Part shown: piece by piece, positions 38,960 to 48,025 of the stretch
Layout: every line of letters begins with the position of its first letter
Numbering within the stretch: position 1 is the stretch's first letter
Assembly: GCF_012931845.1 (NCBI RefSeq)
Contig: NZ_CP051884.1
Coordinates: 1,736,001-1,800,000 of the forward strand
DNA from: Cellulomonas taurus
GTDB lineage: Bacteria; Actinomycetota; Actinomycetes; Actinomycetales; Cellulomonadaceae
Reading direction: 5' to 3'
Length of the DNA: 64,000 bases
Notes under the pieces: generated by a model
What the model was told of the DNA's origin: nothing
Seen by the model: the letters and a program-made list of their open reading frames with translations, nothing else
Databases searched by the model: none
Made by a program: the position numbers and the translations under genes

Positions 38960-40117
38960 TCACAACCCGGTGACCGTGCGCAGCCAGAGGTAGATCGGCG
39001 AGTCGGCCAGTAGCAGCAGCACCGCCCAGCCCACGGCGATCTGAGCGACCGCCGTCCACAGGATCACCCGGCGCCGCCGCCGACCGGGTTCCCGGGCCAC
39101 CAACAGCAGCACGTACATCGCGGTGAGCAGCACGTAGGTCTGACCGCCCGCCTGTCGCAGGCCGGACCACAGCGACAGGTACAGCCCGGCGATGGCGATC
39201 AGCGGCGCGATCAACGACCACCGGTCGCGCACCAGCCGGAAGCCGAAGGCCACCACGAACAGCGGCACCGCCAGCATGCCCTGGGCGATCAGCTCCGCAG
39301 CGGTGGCGGCACTGATCGGGAACCAGCCGTTCGTCGCACTGGCCTCCAGTCCGCCCCACGGGTCGGCGGAGAACCACCAGGACGCGTAGAGCCAGAACGC
39401 CACCGCGCCGATCGCGGGGAACATCAGCACGGCGATCGTCGCCCGGTTCGCTCCCCGTCCCAGACGGCCGGCGCGCCGGGCGAAGAACGGTGCCAGCACC
39501 CCGAGCACGATCGCGTAGAACCAGGCGCCCGGGTCCACCATCACGGCCACCCCGAGCGCGAGCCCGGCCCGGAACCCGGATTCGGTGTTCCGCTCCTCAA
39601 CGAAGGAGGCGATGCCGTCCAGCGCGATCACCACGAGGGCCAGCCCGAGCAACGCCTGCAGGTCCGACGCCGCCAGGTAGTAGAGCGGCGGGGTGAGCAC
39701 CAGGGTGCCGAGCACCGCTGCCGTGCCCCACAGTCCGACGCCCCGGCGCGCCAGCACCCCGGCGAGACGTTGCAGCACGAAGCCGAGCACGACGGCGGCG
39801 ACCAGGTTCAGCGCCAGGTCGCTGCCACCGACCACCGCGGAGATCGCGGCCGACAGCGGCGGGAAGATCTCCGCCATCCAGCCCAGCCCGGTGTCGCCCC
39901 ATTCGATCAGGTCCCCGCGCGCCGACAGCGCGCGGTTCGCGACGGGCACGAAGCCGCTGCCCTGGGTGAGCAGGGCGACCAGGAGGAAGGGGAAGGCCAG
40001 GGCCAGGCGCAGCAGCCAGCGCTGCGACGGCTCGATCGGCCAGGTGTCAGGCGCCAGCCCCCTCGGTCCGAAGCGTCGGCTGGGGTGTGAGATGGGCGGT
40101 GACGCCGGTGAGGCCAT
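38960..40117 (-). CDS. Polytopic membrane protein, partner of the MshEN-GT2
   Basis: 385 residues with about ten membrane helices (from residue 34 on) and small loops; resembles undecorated GT-C-like or polysaccharide membrane proteins but no catalytic motif is sure. The start ATG at 40117 has GGGAGAAG upstream and lies inside the end of the GT2 gene: the two overlap by 71 bases in different frames, an unusually long overlap that argues for tight coupling. No closer start codon precedes the first membrane helix. Confidence 0.75.
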   Translation of the reverse strand: MASPASPPISHPSRRFGPRGLAPDTWPIEPSQRWLLRLALAFPFLLVALLTQGSGFVPVANRALSARGDLIEWGDTGLGWMAEIFPPLSAAISAVVGGSDLALNLVAAVVLGFVLQRLAGVLARRGVGLWGTAAVLGTLVLTPPLYYLAASDLQALLGLALVVIALDGIASFVEERNTESGFRAGLALGVAVMVDPGAWFYAIVLGVLAPFFARRAGRLGRGANRATIAVLMFPAIGAVAFWLYASWWFSADPWGGLEASATNGWFPISAATAAELIAQGMLAVPLFVVAFGFRLVRDRWSLIAPLIAIAGLYLSLWSGLRQAGGQTYVLLTAMYVLLLVAREPGRRRRRVILWTAVAQIAVGWAVLLLLADSPIYLWLRTVTGL

Positions 40118-41945
40118 GGGCGGTCTTCTCCCAGTAGTGCGGCTTGGTGATCAACTGCCACAACGCCTTGTACGCGGCGACCGAGTGCAGCAACCAGTAG
40201 AACGGATTGGCCAGCCCCCACAGGACCAGGCCGTAGCGACGCCGTTTGAAGGCGCCCATCATCGACACGTAGATCATCAGGGCCGAGCCCACCCCGAGGT
40301 TGAACAGCGAGAGCCAGAGCACCCAGCCGGGGAACAGCACGTCGAGCTGGTGGGGCTCCAGCAGCAGCGAGGCCAGGAAGACGGCGTACAGCAGCGGCAC
40401 CGCGAGGAAGGTCGCCGGGGTGCCGCCCACCAGGAACAGGAACGACAGCGTCTGGCGCAGCCCGGCGACCCGGACCAGCCGGAACGGCTGACGCAGGTGC
40501 ACCAGCGTGGTCTGCATGTACCCCTTGATCCACCGCGACCGCTGCCGCACGAAGTTCGGGTAGGAGGTGTTGGCCTCCTCGTAGGTGGTCGAGTCGATCA
40601 CCCCGACCCGCAGTCCCTCCGCCGAGGCCCGGATGCCGAGGTCGGCGTCCTCGGTGACGTTGAACGGGTCCCAGCCGCCGAGGCGCCGCAGACCGGAGAT
40701 CCGGAAGTGGTTGGACGTGCCGCCGAGCGGGATCGCCAGCCGGTTGTACTCCAGTCCGGGCAGCATGTAGTCGAACCAGAACGAGTACTCCAGGGTGAAC
40801 ATCCGGGTCAGCGGGTTCTCCTCGGCGTTGAAGTAGTTGAGCGCCGCCTGGACGCAGACCAGCTCCTCCCCCGCCTCCCGGAAGGCCAGCACCGCCTTCT
40901 TCAGCTGGTCCGGCTCCGGCTTGTCCTCCGCGTCGTAGATGACCAGCAGCTCGCCGGTGGCGAACTCCAGGCCGACATTGCACGCCTTCGGCTTGGTCTG
41001 CGGCGCACCGGCCGGGACCGTGATGAACCGGAAGTGGCTCGGCGGGTTCGCCGCCTCGGCGGCTGCTCGGGTCTCGGTGTCGTCCTCCTCGACCAGGATC
41101 AGCACCTCCAGCTTGTGCGCCGGGTAGTCCAGAGCACCGAGGTTCTCGATCAGGTTGGCGACGATGTTCGCCTCCTTGTACACCGGCACGAGCACGGTGT
41201 AGCGCGGCAGCTCGTCGTCCCGCAGCGCGGCGAGGGCCGCGGGCTCGGTGCGGGCGACGCGTTCCATCCGTGCGCCACGGATCGATGCCCAGAACTTGAA
41301 GCCGGTGCCGATCAGGAACGCCAGACCGACCAGCACCGAGAGGGTCACCACCACGCCGTGCGGGGTGAACCAGACCGCCAGGGCGACCAGGACCAGCCCG
41401 ACGACCAGCGCGACCCGCTGCCAGGGCACCAGCACCGTGCGCGCCGACTGGGCCGGGGATCGACCCCACAGGCCGAGGCTCGCCTTGTCCCGCAGCTGCG
41501 CGCCGTACAGGTCGAGCACCGTCTGCTGGAACTCCCACCGGTCGGCCAGCACCAGGAACGGCTCGACGCCGAGGACCGCGCGGATCGCGTCCCGCTGCAG
41601 CTCGTCCGGCTCGTCGATCACCGCCACCACCCGGCTGCCGTCCGCCCGGGTCTCCAGGGGCAACCAGCCCTGCTGCAGCACGGTGTCGACGTCGGCGGCC
41701 GCCAGATCGGCGTCGGTCAGCGCGGAGGCGGTGCGGGCGGTCTCCACGTAGGGCATCCCCCACAGGTCGGCCAGCGCCCGGGTGAGCGCCTGCGAGTCGA
41801 CGGCACCGATGGCGACCAGCACCTCACCGATCTGCGCGCCGGAGCTGCGGGCCACCTCCGCGGCCGAGTCCAGCACCTGCCGCTCCACCAACCCGCGTTC
41901 GGCCAGGTAGTCGCCCACCCGGCGCACGTTCTCGTGCCGTCCCAC
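40047..41945 (-). CDS. Cellulose-synthase-like GT2 fused to an N-terminal MshEN/GSPII_E-type domain
   Basis: 632 residues; GTG at 41945 after AGGAGG. Residues 6-150 form a GSPII_E N-terminal (MshEN) domain, seen in RVGDYLAERGLVERQVL and IGEVLVAIGAVDSQAL. In pilus and secretion ATPases this domain binds c-di-GMP, but the conserved glutamines are replaced here. Two membrane helices (about 175-215) lead to a processive GT2 domain with VPVYKEAN, EEDDTET, DAEDKPEPD, TEDADLG and QRSRW, then four more helices. It should make and export a beta-linked polysaccharide. It is cotranscribed with the polytopic protein. Confidence 0.88.
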   Translation of the reverse strand: MGRHENVRRVGDYLAERGLVERQVLDSAAEVARSSGAQIGEVLVAIGAVDSQALTRALADLWGMPYVETARTASALTDADLAAADVDTVLQQGWLPLETRADGSRVVAVIDEPDELQRDAIRAVLGVEPFLVLADRWEFQQTVLDLYGAQLRDKASLGLWGRSPAQSARTVLVPWQRVALVVGLVLVALAVWFTPHGVVVTLSVLVGLAFLIGTGFKFWASIRGARMERVARTEPAALAALRDDELPRYTVLVPVYKEANIVANLIENLGALDYPAHKLEVLILVEEDDTETRAAAEAANPPSHFRFITVPAGAPQTKPKACNVGLEFATGELLVIYDAEDKPEPDQLKKAVLAFREAGEELVCVQAALNYFNAEENPLTRMFTLEYSFWFDYMLPGLEYNRLAIPLGGTSNHFRISGLRRLGGWDPFNVTEDADLGIRASAEGLRVGVIDSTTYEEANTSYPNFVRQRSRWIKGYMQTTLVHLRQPFRLVRVAGLRQTLSFLFLVGGTPATFLAVPLLYAVFLASLLLEPHQLDVLFPGWVLWLSLFNLGVGSALMIYVSMMGAFKRRRYGLVLWGLANPFYWLLHSVAAYKALWQLITKPHYWEKTAHGLTGVTAHLTPQPTLRTEGAGA

Positions 41946-42077
41946 GTCTCACCCCTCCTGTGCCACCGCTGTGACCCTAGGCAGATCCGGCGGTCGATGA
42001 CCAGGCAGGGTGGTACATGTGTGCAGGACCCGCTGGATCGGGCGGCTGTGGACAGGCGAGCGCCGCGTGCTGATCGG

Positions 42078-42938
42078 TCAGGGCTCCCAGGAGCGCGCCT
42101 GACCCGTGGCGAACGCCACCTGCGCGGCCCGGGTCACCGGACCGGGGGTGCCGTCGCCGACCGGTCGCCCGTCCACCGCGACCACCGGCTGCACGTCGCG
42201 GGCCGAAGAGGTCAGGAACACCTCGTCGGCGTCGAGCAGCGCGTCGTAGGGCAGATCGACCTCGCGGGCGCCGACCCACTCCAGCACCAGGGCCCGGGTG
42301 ATCCCGGCCAGGCAGCCGGCGGACAACGGCGGGGTCAGCAGCTCGCCGTCCCGCACCACGAAGACGTTGGTGCCGGTGCCCTCGCACAGCTCACCCCGGG
42401 TGTTGGCGAAGACCGCCTCACTGGCACCCGCCGCGTGCGCCTGCGCCAACGCCAACACGTTCTCCCCATAGGAGGTGGTCTTCAGCCCGGTGAGCGCGCC
42501 GACCTCGTTGCGGCGGTACGGCACCGTGATGACCCCGACCTGCGGATCCGGGTCGTGCCCCGGGGTCAGTCCGAGGATCAGCGTCGGCGTGGTCGCGGTC
42601 GGGTCGAGCCGACCGGAGCCGAGCACCCCGGGTCCGGCGGTGAAGGTGATCCGCAACAGGTCGTAGTCGGTGGTCAACGCCGAGCGGTTGGCCGCGATCA
42701 CCTCCGCCGCCGCCCGACGGACCCGCTCGGGGTCCAAGCCCGGCAGGCCCATCCCGGCGGCCGACCGGGTCATCCGCTCCAGATGCCGGTGCAGCGCGAA
42801 GGTCTGGCCGCGCACCACCTTGACCGCCTCGAAGACGCCGTCGCCGACCACCAGTCCGTGGTCGCGTGCCGACGTCGTCGCCTGCTCCGCGGGCAGGAGC
42901 TCGCCGTTCACCCAGAAGATCGTCCCGGTCACGTCCAT
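42078..42938 (-). CDS. Class IV PLP aminotransferase / aminodeoxychorismate lyase family
   Basis: 286 residues; ATG at 42938. The fold-type IV PLP motifs are SARDHGLVVGDGVFEAVKV near the N-terminus, the Schiff-base lysine in LKTTSYGEN (about residue 157), NVFVVRDGELLTPPLSAGCLAGITR and LTSSARDVQPV. This set fits 4-amino-4-deoxychorismate lyase and D-amino-acid or branched-chain transaminases alike; the short length favours the lyase, which makes 4-aminobenzoate for folate, but the call to subfamily is open. Confidence 0.85.
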   Translation of the reverse strand: MDVTGTIFWVNGELLPAEQATTSARDHGLVVGDGVFEAVKVVRGQTFALHRHLERMTRSAAGMGLPGLDPERVRRAAAEVIAANRSALTTDYDLLRITFTAGPGVLGSGRLDPTATTPTLILGLTPGHDPDPQVGVITVPYRRNEVGALTGLKTTSYGENVLALAQAHAAGASEAVFANTRGELCEGTGTNVFVVRDGELLTPPLSAGCLAGITRALVLEWVGAREVDLPYDALLDADEVFLTSSARDVQPVVAVDGRPVGDGTPGPVTRAAQVAFATGQARSWEP

Positions 42939-42972
42939 GTCGGCACGGTACCCGGGGTACGGGTGCCCGAGG

Positions 42973-43794
42973 TCAGTTCGGGTACTGCGGACCGCCCGGC
43001 AGGCCGAAGAGCTCCTCCAGGGAGTCCGCGCCGCGCAGGTGGAGCTGGTGGACCAGGTCGGTCCCGACGAAGCGCAGGTGCCACCCCTCCGGCCGGTAAC
43101 CGGTCCGGCCGGAGTTCGCGGGGGTGTACCGGACGACGAACCCGAAGTCCTCGGCATGGGCCGCCAACCACTGGCCCTCGGCGGTCTCGGCGAAGCACTG
43201 CTCCAGGTCGCACTCCGGGCGGGTGCTGCTGCCCAGGTCGACGGCGAGGCCGGTCTGGTGCTCGGAGTAGCCCGGGCGGGCGGAGACCTCGTCCGCACCG
43301 GCAACGCCCATGCTGCTCGCCCAGCCGGCGTAGACCTCGTTCTGCCGCTCCGCGGACCGGTACCCGGAGATCAGGGTCGGGGTGATCCCGGCGGAGGCGG
43401 CGGCGGCGCGCAGGGCGGCGAGCGCGTCGGCTGCCTCCGGGCGCAGCTCGATGGTGCCGCCGTCGACCGGGACCAGTGCCGCCGGTACGTAGTCGAGGGG
43501 CAGCGGACGCTGCTTGTTGACGACCACGGCGAGCGAGGCGGGGTCCTCGGTGGGCGTGAGCGGGTCGACCCGCAGCACACCGGCCAGCCGATCACCCTGC
43601 GGTCGCGGGTCGGGCCACGGTCCGGCGACCGCGGGACTCACTCCGACACCGGCGAGCAGCATCCCGGCCAGCGCCGTCCCGGCGAGTCGTCGACGGGCAG
43701 CCCGGCGTGCGCCCACACCGCCGGAACCCGGCGGCACGCCGGGAGTCGACGCGGCAGGGGGCGTCACAGAGGGTCGCAGCAGGGTCATCGCCAT
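42973..43794 (-). CDS. VanY/DacB-like D-alanyl-D-alanine carboxypeptidase
   Basis: 273 residues; ATG at 43794. A signal peptide or N-terminal anchor (residues about 33-58, RLAGTALAGMLLAGVGVSPAVAG) is followed by a VanY-type LAS peptidase domain with SGYRSAERQ, the zinc ligands in SEHQTGLAVDLG and GYRPEGWHLRF. It trims the terminal D-alanine from peptidoglycan precursors or peptides outside the membrane. It is downstream of the aminotransferase's neighbour region and 83 bases after the iron permease on the same strand; no functional link. Confidence 0.88.
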   Translation of the reverse strand: MAMTLLRPSVTPPAASTPGVPPGSGGVGARRAARRRLAGTALAGMLLAGVGVSPAVAGPWPDPRPQGDRLAGVLRVDPLTPTEDPASLAVVVNKQRPLPLDYVPAALVPVDGGTIELRPEAADALAALRAAAASAGITPTLISGYRSAERQNEVYAGWASSMGVAGADEVSARPGYSEHQTGLAVDLGSSTRPECDLEQCFAETAEGQWLAAHAEDFGFVVRYTPANSGRTGYRPEGWHLRFVGTDLVHQLHLRGADSLEELFGLPGGPQYPN

Positions 43795-43877
43795 CGTTCG
43801 TACTCGGTGGAGGGGGCTCCAGTCTGGCCCGGCACGCCCGTCCTGACCAGCCCACGGGTGCCAGAAAACGGCACCGA

Positions 43878-45977
43878 TCAGCCGCGCCGGGGGCGCATCC
43901 GCCAGAGCAGCCAGATGAAGTACGGCGTGCCCACCAGGGCGGTGACCAGCCCGGCCGGCAGCTGGGCGGGGGCGAGCACCGTCCGGCCCACGGTGTCGGC
44001 GACGCACACCAGCAGGGCCCCGAGCACCAGGGTGAGCGGCAGCAGCCAGCGGTGGCGCTTCCCGATCAGCATCCGCGCCGCGTGCGGGGCGACCAGTCCC
44101 ACGAAGGTGATCGGGCCGACGGCGGCGGTGGCGGCGGCGGTCAGCAGCACGGCGATCGCGATGTGCACCCGGCGACTGCGCGCCAGCGCCACGCCGAGCA
44201 CCCGGGGCGTGGTGTCGTCCACCTGCACCAGATCCAGGTCCCGGTGGGTGCGGGCGACCACCAGCACCGCGACGAGCAGGGCGACCAGCATGGGCAGCAG
44301 CTGCTTGGTCCCGGCACCGAAGGTGGATCCGCCGAGCCAGGTGATCGCCCGGTTCTGGTTCCACGGGTCGGTGCGGACCAGCAGCAGGGTGGTGATCGCA
44401 CTGGCGGCGGCCTGCACCCCGATCCCGACCAGCACGATCCGCCCCGACGCCATGCCGCCGCGGGCTGCCATCCCGAAGACGATCAGCGCGGCGACCAGCG
44501 CACCGATCACCGCACCGCCGACCACCGACGCGTAGGAGCCCGCACCCCCGGCGACGATCACCGTCACCGCGCCCAGACCCGCCGCGTTGGCGACGCCGAG
44601 CACGCCGGGATCGGCCAACGGGTTGCGGGTCACCGTCTGGACCAGGGCACCGGCCAGGGCGAGGCAGGCACCGGCCAGCAGGGCGGCGAGCACCCGCGGC
44701 ACCCGCGAGTCGAGGATGATGTCCAGGCGGACCGATGCCCGACCGGCCAGCCAGTTGCTCACGTCGCCGAGCAGCACGGTCGAGTCGCCGAGCAGGACGC
44801 CCGCGACGATCGCGCCGACCAGCAGGGCGACGCCGAGCAGCAGGATCAGCCAGGGCAGCCGGCGAGCGAGGGCTCCCCCGGCCCGCAGCGTGGCCAGGGT
44901 GTCGGCCTCCAGCGCCGACTTCGCACGGCGCGCCAGCAGGATCAGGGCGATCGCGCCGATGATGCTGGTCACCACGCCGGTCGGGATGCTGACGCTGCGG
45001 GTCGAGCCGAAGACCGCACGCAGCGCGACATCCGCTGTCAGCACCAGCGCGGTCCCGGCCAGGGCGGCCGCCGGGATCATCAGGCGGTGCTTCGCCAGCG
45101 GCCGCACCCAGCCGGCGGCGAGCCGGACCAGCAGCGGTGCACAGAGTCCGACGAAGCCGATCGGGCCGGTGGCGGCGACCGCCGCGGTGGCCAGCAGCAC
45201 CGCGAGCACCACGACCAGCACCCGGGTGCGTCCGACGTCGATGCCCAGCGACCGGGCGGCGTCGTCACCGAGCTGCAGCAGGTCGATCCGGCGTCCGGCC
45301 CAGATCAGGCCGACCAGCCCGACCCCGACCACCGGCAGGATCATTCGGACGGTGCCCATCCCGTTCTGCCCGAGCGACCCCGCGCCCCAGGCGAACAGGC
45401 CCTGGGTCTCCCACGGGAACAGCAGCAGGAGCGCGGAGGTGATCGAGTGCAGCCCGAGGGTGATCGCCGAGCCGGCCAGCACCAGGCGGACCGGTGAGGA
45501 CGCGGCACCGCCGGACAGCCCCATCACCAGACCGGCGGTCAGCAGACCGCCGATGAACGCCACCAGCACCCCGGACAGCGACCCGAGGTTCAGACCGAAG
45601 GCGGCGACCACGGTGAGCGCCAGGTAGGCGCCGGCGTTCACCCCGGTGGTGTCCGGCGATGCCAGCGGATTGCGGGCGACACCCTGCATCGCCGCGCCGG
45701 AGGCACCCAGGGCACAGCCGACCAGCACCCCCGCCAACAGGCGCGGCACCCGGGAGGCGGTGACCACCGCGGCCGCCTGGTCCAGGGCGTGCTGACCGGT
45801 GAGCGCCCCCCACAGTTCGCCGACGGTCACGTCCGCGGTGCCCTGGGTCAGGTGCACGGCAGCGACGACCAGCAGCCAGACGATCAGCACGACACCCACG
45901 ACCACCGTGCGGGTGGTCTGGCGGGACGTCGGCGTCACGACCGGTGTCGGACGGACGATGGGGGGCGCGGCGGTCAT
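43878..45977 (-). CDS. Fused FecCD-type iron-siderophore permease (two domains)
   Basis: 699 residues; ATG at 45977 overlaps the binding protein stop (ATGA). Two FecCD permease domains, about 25-345 and 370-695, sit in one chain as in FhuB; each has the conserved GASGAAMQGVARNPLASPDTTGV or GALVQTVTRNPLADPGVLGV phrase and about ten helices. Two separate permeases are thus fused head to tail. It forms the membrane channel for a ferric siderophore with the lipoprotein and ATPase of the same operon. Confidence 0.92.
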   Translation of the reverse strand: MTAAPPIVRPTPVVTPTSRQTTRTVVVGVVLIVWLLVVAAVHLTQGTADVTVGELWGALTGQHALDQAAAVVTASRVPRLLAGVLVGCALGASGAAMQGVARNPLASPDTTGVNAGAYLALTVVAAFGLNLGSLSGVLVAFIGGLLTAGLVMGLSGGAASSPVRLVLAGSAITLGLHSITSALLLLFPWETQGLFAWGAGSLGQNGMGTVRMILPVVGVGLVGLIWAGRRIDLLQLGDDAARSLGIDVGRTRVLVVVLAVLLATAAVAATGPIGFVGLCAPLLVRLAAGWVRPLAKHRLMIPAAALAGTALVLTADVALRAVFGSTRSVSIPTGVVTSIIGAIALILLARRAKSALEADTLATLRAGGALARRLPWLILLLGVALLVGAIVAGVLLGDSTVLLGDVSNWLAGRASVRLDIILDSRVPRVLAALLAGACLALAGALVQTVTRNPLADPGVLGVANAAGLGAVTVIVAGGAGSYASVVGGAVIGALVAALIVFGMAARGGMASGRIVLVGIGVQAAASAITTLLLVRTDPWNQNRAITWLGGSTFGAGTKQLLPMLVALLVAVLVVARTHRDLDLVQVDDTTPRVLGVALARSRRVHIAIAVLLTAAATAAVGPITFVGLVAPHAARMLIGKRHRWLLPLTLVLGALLVCVADTVGRTVLAPAQLPAGLVTALVGTPYFIWLLWRMRPRRG

Positions 45978-46969
45978 GCCGCGGTGAGCTGTGCGACCAA
46001 GTCGTCGCTCCACGCCGCCAGGGACTCAGGGCCGCCGTAGGCCCAGATGCCGACCCCGGCGCGGTACACGTGGCCCTGCTGGACGAAGGGCAGCGACTGC
46101 CAGATCGGGTTGTCGGCGAGCACCGTGGTGACGGTGTCCTCCTCGTCGTCGTTGCCCCAGTACAGGAAGCGGGTCTCGGCCGGCAGGGCGGTCAGGCCCT
46201 CCACGTCCAGGTAGGACAGACCGTAGGCGTCGTCGCCCGGGTCCTCGGTGGCCGAGGCCAGACCCATCTGCAGCGCCACCGCCTGGAAGGCCGAGCGCGG
46301 ACCGTGCATCCGGACGGTGACGTTCGCACCCTCGGCGTAGGGCGAGGCGAAGACGATCGGGGTGCCGTCCAGCCCGGCGTCCGCGATCGCCGTGGCGTTC
46401 TCCTCGATCCGGGCGTTCGCGGCGTCGATCACCTCGGCTGCCTCGTCGTCCTTGCCGACCAGGGTGCCGATCGCGGTGGTCACGTCGTTGACGTAGCCGA
46501 TCGGGTCGGCGGCATCGGCACCGTCGAACAGAGCCACCGGCGCGATCCGGTTGAACTGGTCCAGTGCACCCTCCGGGATGGAGGAGGTGACGCCGACGAT
46601 CAGGTCCGGCTCCAGGGAGGCGATGGCCTCCACCGACGGCTCACCACGGGTGCCGACGTCCTCCGGGTCGCCCGGCAGCGGCACGGAGTTGCCCACCCAG
46701 GAGGTGTAGCCCGCCACATCCGCGGCGCCGACCGGGGTGACCCCCAGCGATGCCAGGATCTCGGTCTGCATCCACTCCAGGCTGACCACCTTGACCGCCG
46801 GGGCGTCGAGTTCGACCTTCTCCCCCCGGTCGTCGGTGATCGAGACCGGTCCGGCACCGGAGGCCGTCGTGGTGGACTCGTCGGCCGGGGCGTCGGTGGT
46901 GCCACAGGCGGCCAACAGCGCCAGCGCCCCGGCGGTGCAGACCGCCGCCAGCGTGCGTCGCGTGCTCAT
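45974..46969 (-). CDS. Iron-siderophore ABC transporter substrate-binding lipoprotein
   Basis: 331 residues. A lipoprotein signal with lipobox LLAAC (cysteine 22) anchors it outside the membrane. The two-lobed FhuD/BtuF-like fold includes VVSLEWMQTEILASLGVTPVGAA and a later DLIVGVTSS; a rigid helix joins the lobes. It binds the siderophore and hands it to the fused permease, whose start overlaps its stop. Which siderophore is not visible. Confidence 0.92.
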   Translation of the reverse strand: MSTRRTLAAVCTAGALALLAACGTTDAPADESTTTASGAGPVSITDDRGEKVELDAPAVKVVSLEWMQTEILASLGVTPVGAADVAGYTSWVGNSVPLPGDPEDVGTRGEPSVEAIASLEPDLIVGVTSSIPEGALDQFNRIAPVALFDGADAADPIGYVNDVTTAIGTLVGKDDEAAEVIDAANARIEENATAIADAGLDGTPIVFASPYAEGANVTVRMHGPRSAFQAVALQMGLASATEDPGDDAYGLSYLDVEGLTALPAETRFLYWGNDDEEDTVTTVLADNPIWQSLPFVQQGHVYRAGVGIWAYGGPESLAAWSDDLVAQLTAA

Positions 46970-47039
46970 CGGTTCCTCATGTCTGCGCAGGGAGGAGGAG
47001 GGCGCCTGCGCGTCGCGCCCGGTGAAACAGGTCAGAACG

Positions 47040-47867
47040 TCAGATGACGGCGTGTTCGGCCGCGCGCACCCGGCGCAGCTGGAGCCGGGGCGCTCGCACG
47101 CTGACGTGTCCCGAGGGGGTCAGGCCCGCCTCGATCTCGATCTCGTAGACCTCGCTGAGCAGCGCGGAGGTCATCGCCTCGCTCGGCGGCCCGTCGGCGA
47201 CCACCCGGCCCGCGGCGAGCACCAGCACCCGGTCGGCGACCGCCGCCGCCTGCTCCAGGTCGTGCAGCACCACGCCGACCGCGACCCCGTGCACGTCGGC
47301 CAGCTCCCGGACCAGTTCGAGCACCTCCACCTGATACCGCAGGTCGAGGTGGTTGGTCGGCTCGTCCAGCAGCAGCACCCCGGTGTCCTGGGCCAGCGCG
47401 CTGGCGAACCAGACCCGCTGCACCTGGCCGCCGGAGAGGGCGTCCATGTCCTGGTCGGCGAGGTCGGCGATCCCGGCGAGCACCAGGGCACGGTCGACCG
47501 CCGCCCGGCCGTCCGGGTCCAGCCCTCGCCAGCCGTGCCGGTGCGGGTGCCGACCGAACTCGACGGCGTCCCGGACGGTGATCCCGGCCGGGGTGGGGCG
47601 GGACTGGGCGAGCAGCGTGACCCGGCGGGCGAACTCGCGCGAGCTCAGCGCCGCGGCGTCCGTGTCGGCCAGCGCGATGTCGCCGCCGGAGAGCTTCTGC
47701 AGCCGGGCCATGCCGCGCAGCAGCGTCGACTTGCCGGAGCCGTTCGGTCCGACCAGCGCGGTGACCCGGCCCGCCGCGACATCGACGTCGGCGCCGATCA
47801 CGACGGGGTCCCCGCCGTAACCGATCGTCACGTCGCGAGCGGCCATCGCGGCTGTGTGGGTGGTCAC
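47040..47867 (-). CDS. Iron-siderophore ABC transporter ATP-binding protein
   Basis: 275 residues from the GTG at 47867. Walker A GPNGSGKST (about residues 38-46), signature LSGGQVQRVW, Walker B VLLLDEPTNHLD and the D and H loops are all present, as in FecE/FhuC. It drives the permease. No ribosome binding site precedes the GTG, and the promoter's predicted start is two bases before it, so the transcript is probably leaderless. The operon order is ATPase - binding protein - permease, with a 70-base gap after this gene. Confidence 0.92.
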   Translation of the reverse strand: MTTHTAAMAARDVTIGYGGDPVVIGADVDVAAGRVTALVGPNGSGKSTLLRGMARLQKLSGGDIALADTDAAALSSREFARRVTLLAQSRPTPAGITVRDAVEFGRHPHRHGWRGLDPDGRAAVDRALVLAGIADLADQDMDALSGGQVQRVWFASALAQDTGVLLLDEPTNHLDLRYQVEVLELVRELADVHGVAVGVVLHDLEQAAAVADRVLVLAAGRVVADGPPSEAMTSALLSEVYEIEIEAGLTPSGHVSVRAPRLQLRRVRAAEHAVI

Positions 47868-47875
47868 GAGGTGGG

Positions 47876-47905
47876 AGATTAGCTGAGCCTTACCTTTCCT
47901 GACAA
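47876..47905 (-). promoter_or_regulatory. Promoter of the iron-siderophore operon
   Basis: TTGTCA (47905-47900) and TAATCT (47881-47876) on the minus strand, 18 bases apart. The iron box lies over the spacer and -10. Confidence 0.65.
47879..47897. promoter_or_regulatory. DtxR/IdeR-type iron box
   Basis: TTAGCTGAGCCTTACCTTT matches 13 of 19 positions of the IdeR/DtxR consensus TTAGGTTAGGCTAACCTAA. It overlaps the -10 of the siderophore operon, so iron-loaded regulator would repress it. No IdeR gene is in the window. Confidence 0.75.
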
Positions 47906-48025
47906 CGTGCCGCCATTCACGTGGGCCACGGCCAGGTTCCCGCGCGCCTGGTCGTCCGTCTGCGACCGTGGTGGCCACGACGACCTCGGTGCTCCGCATG
48001 CACCGGGGCGCAGGAAGGATGAGCG

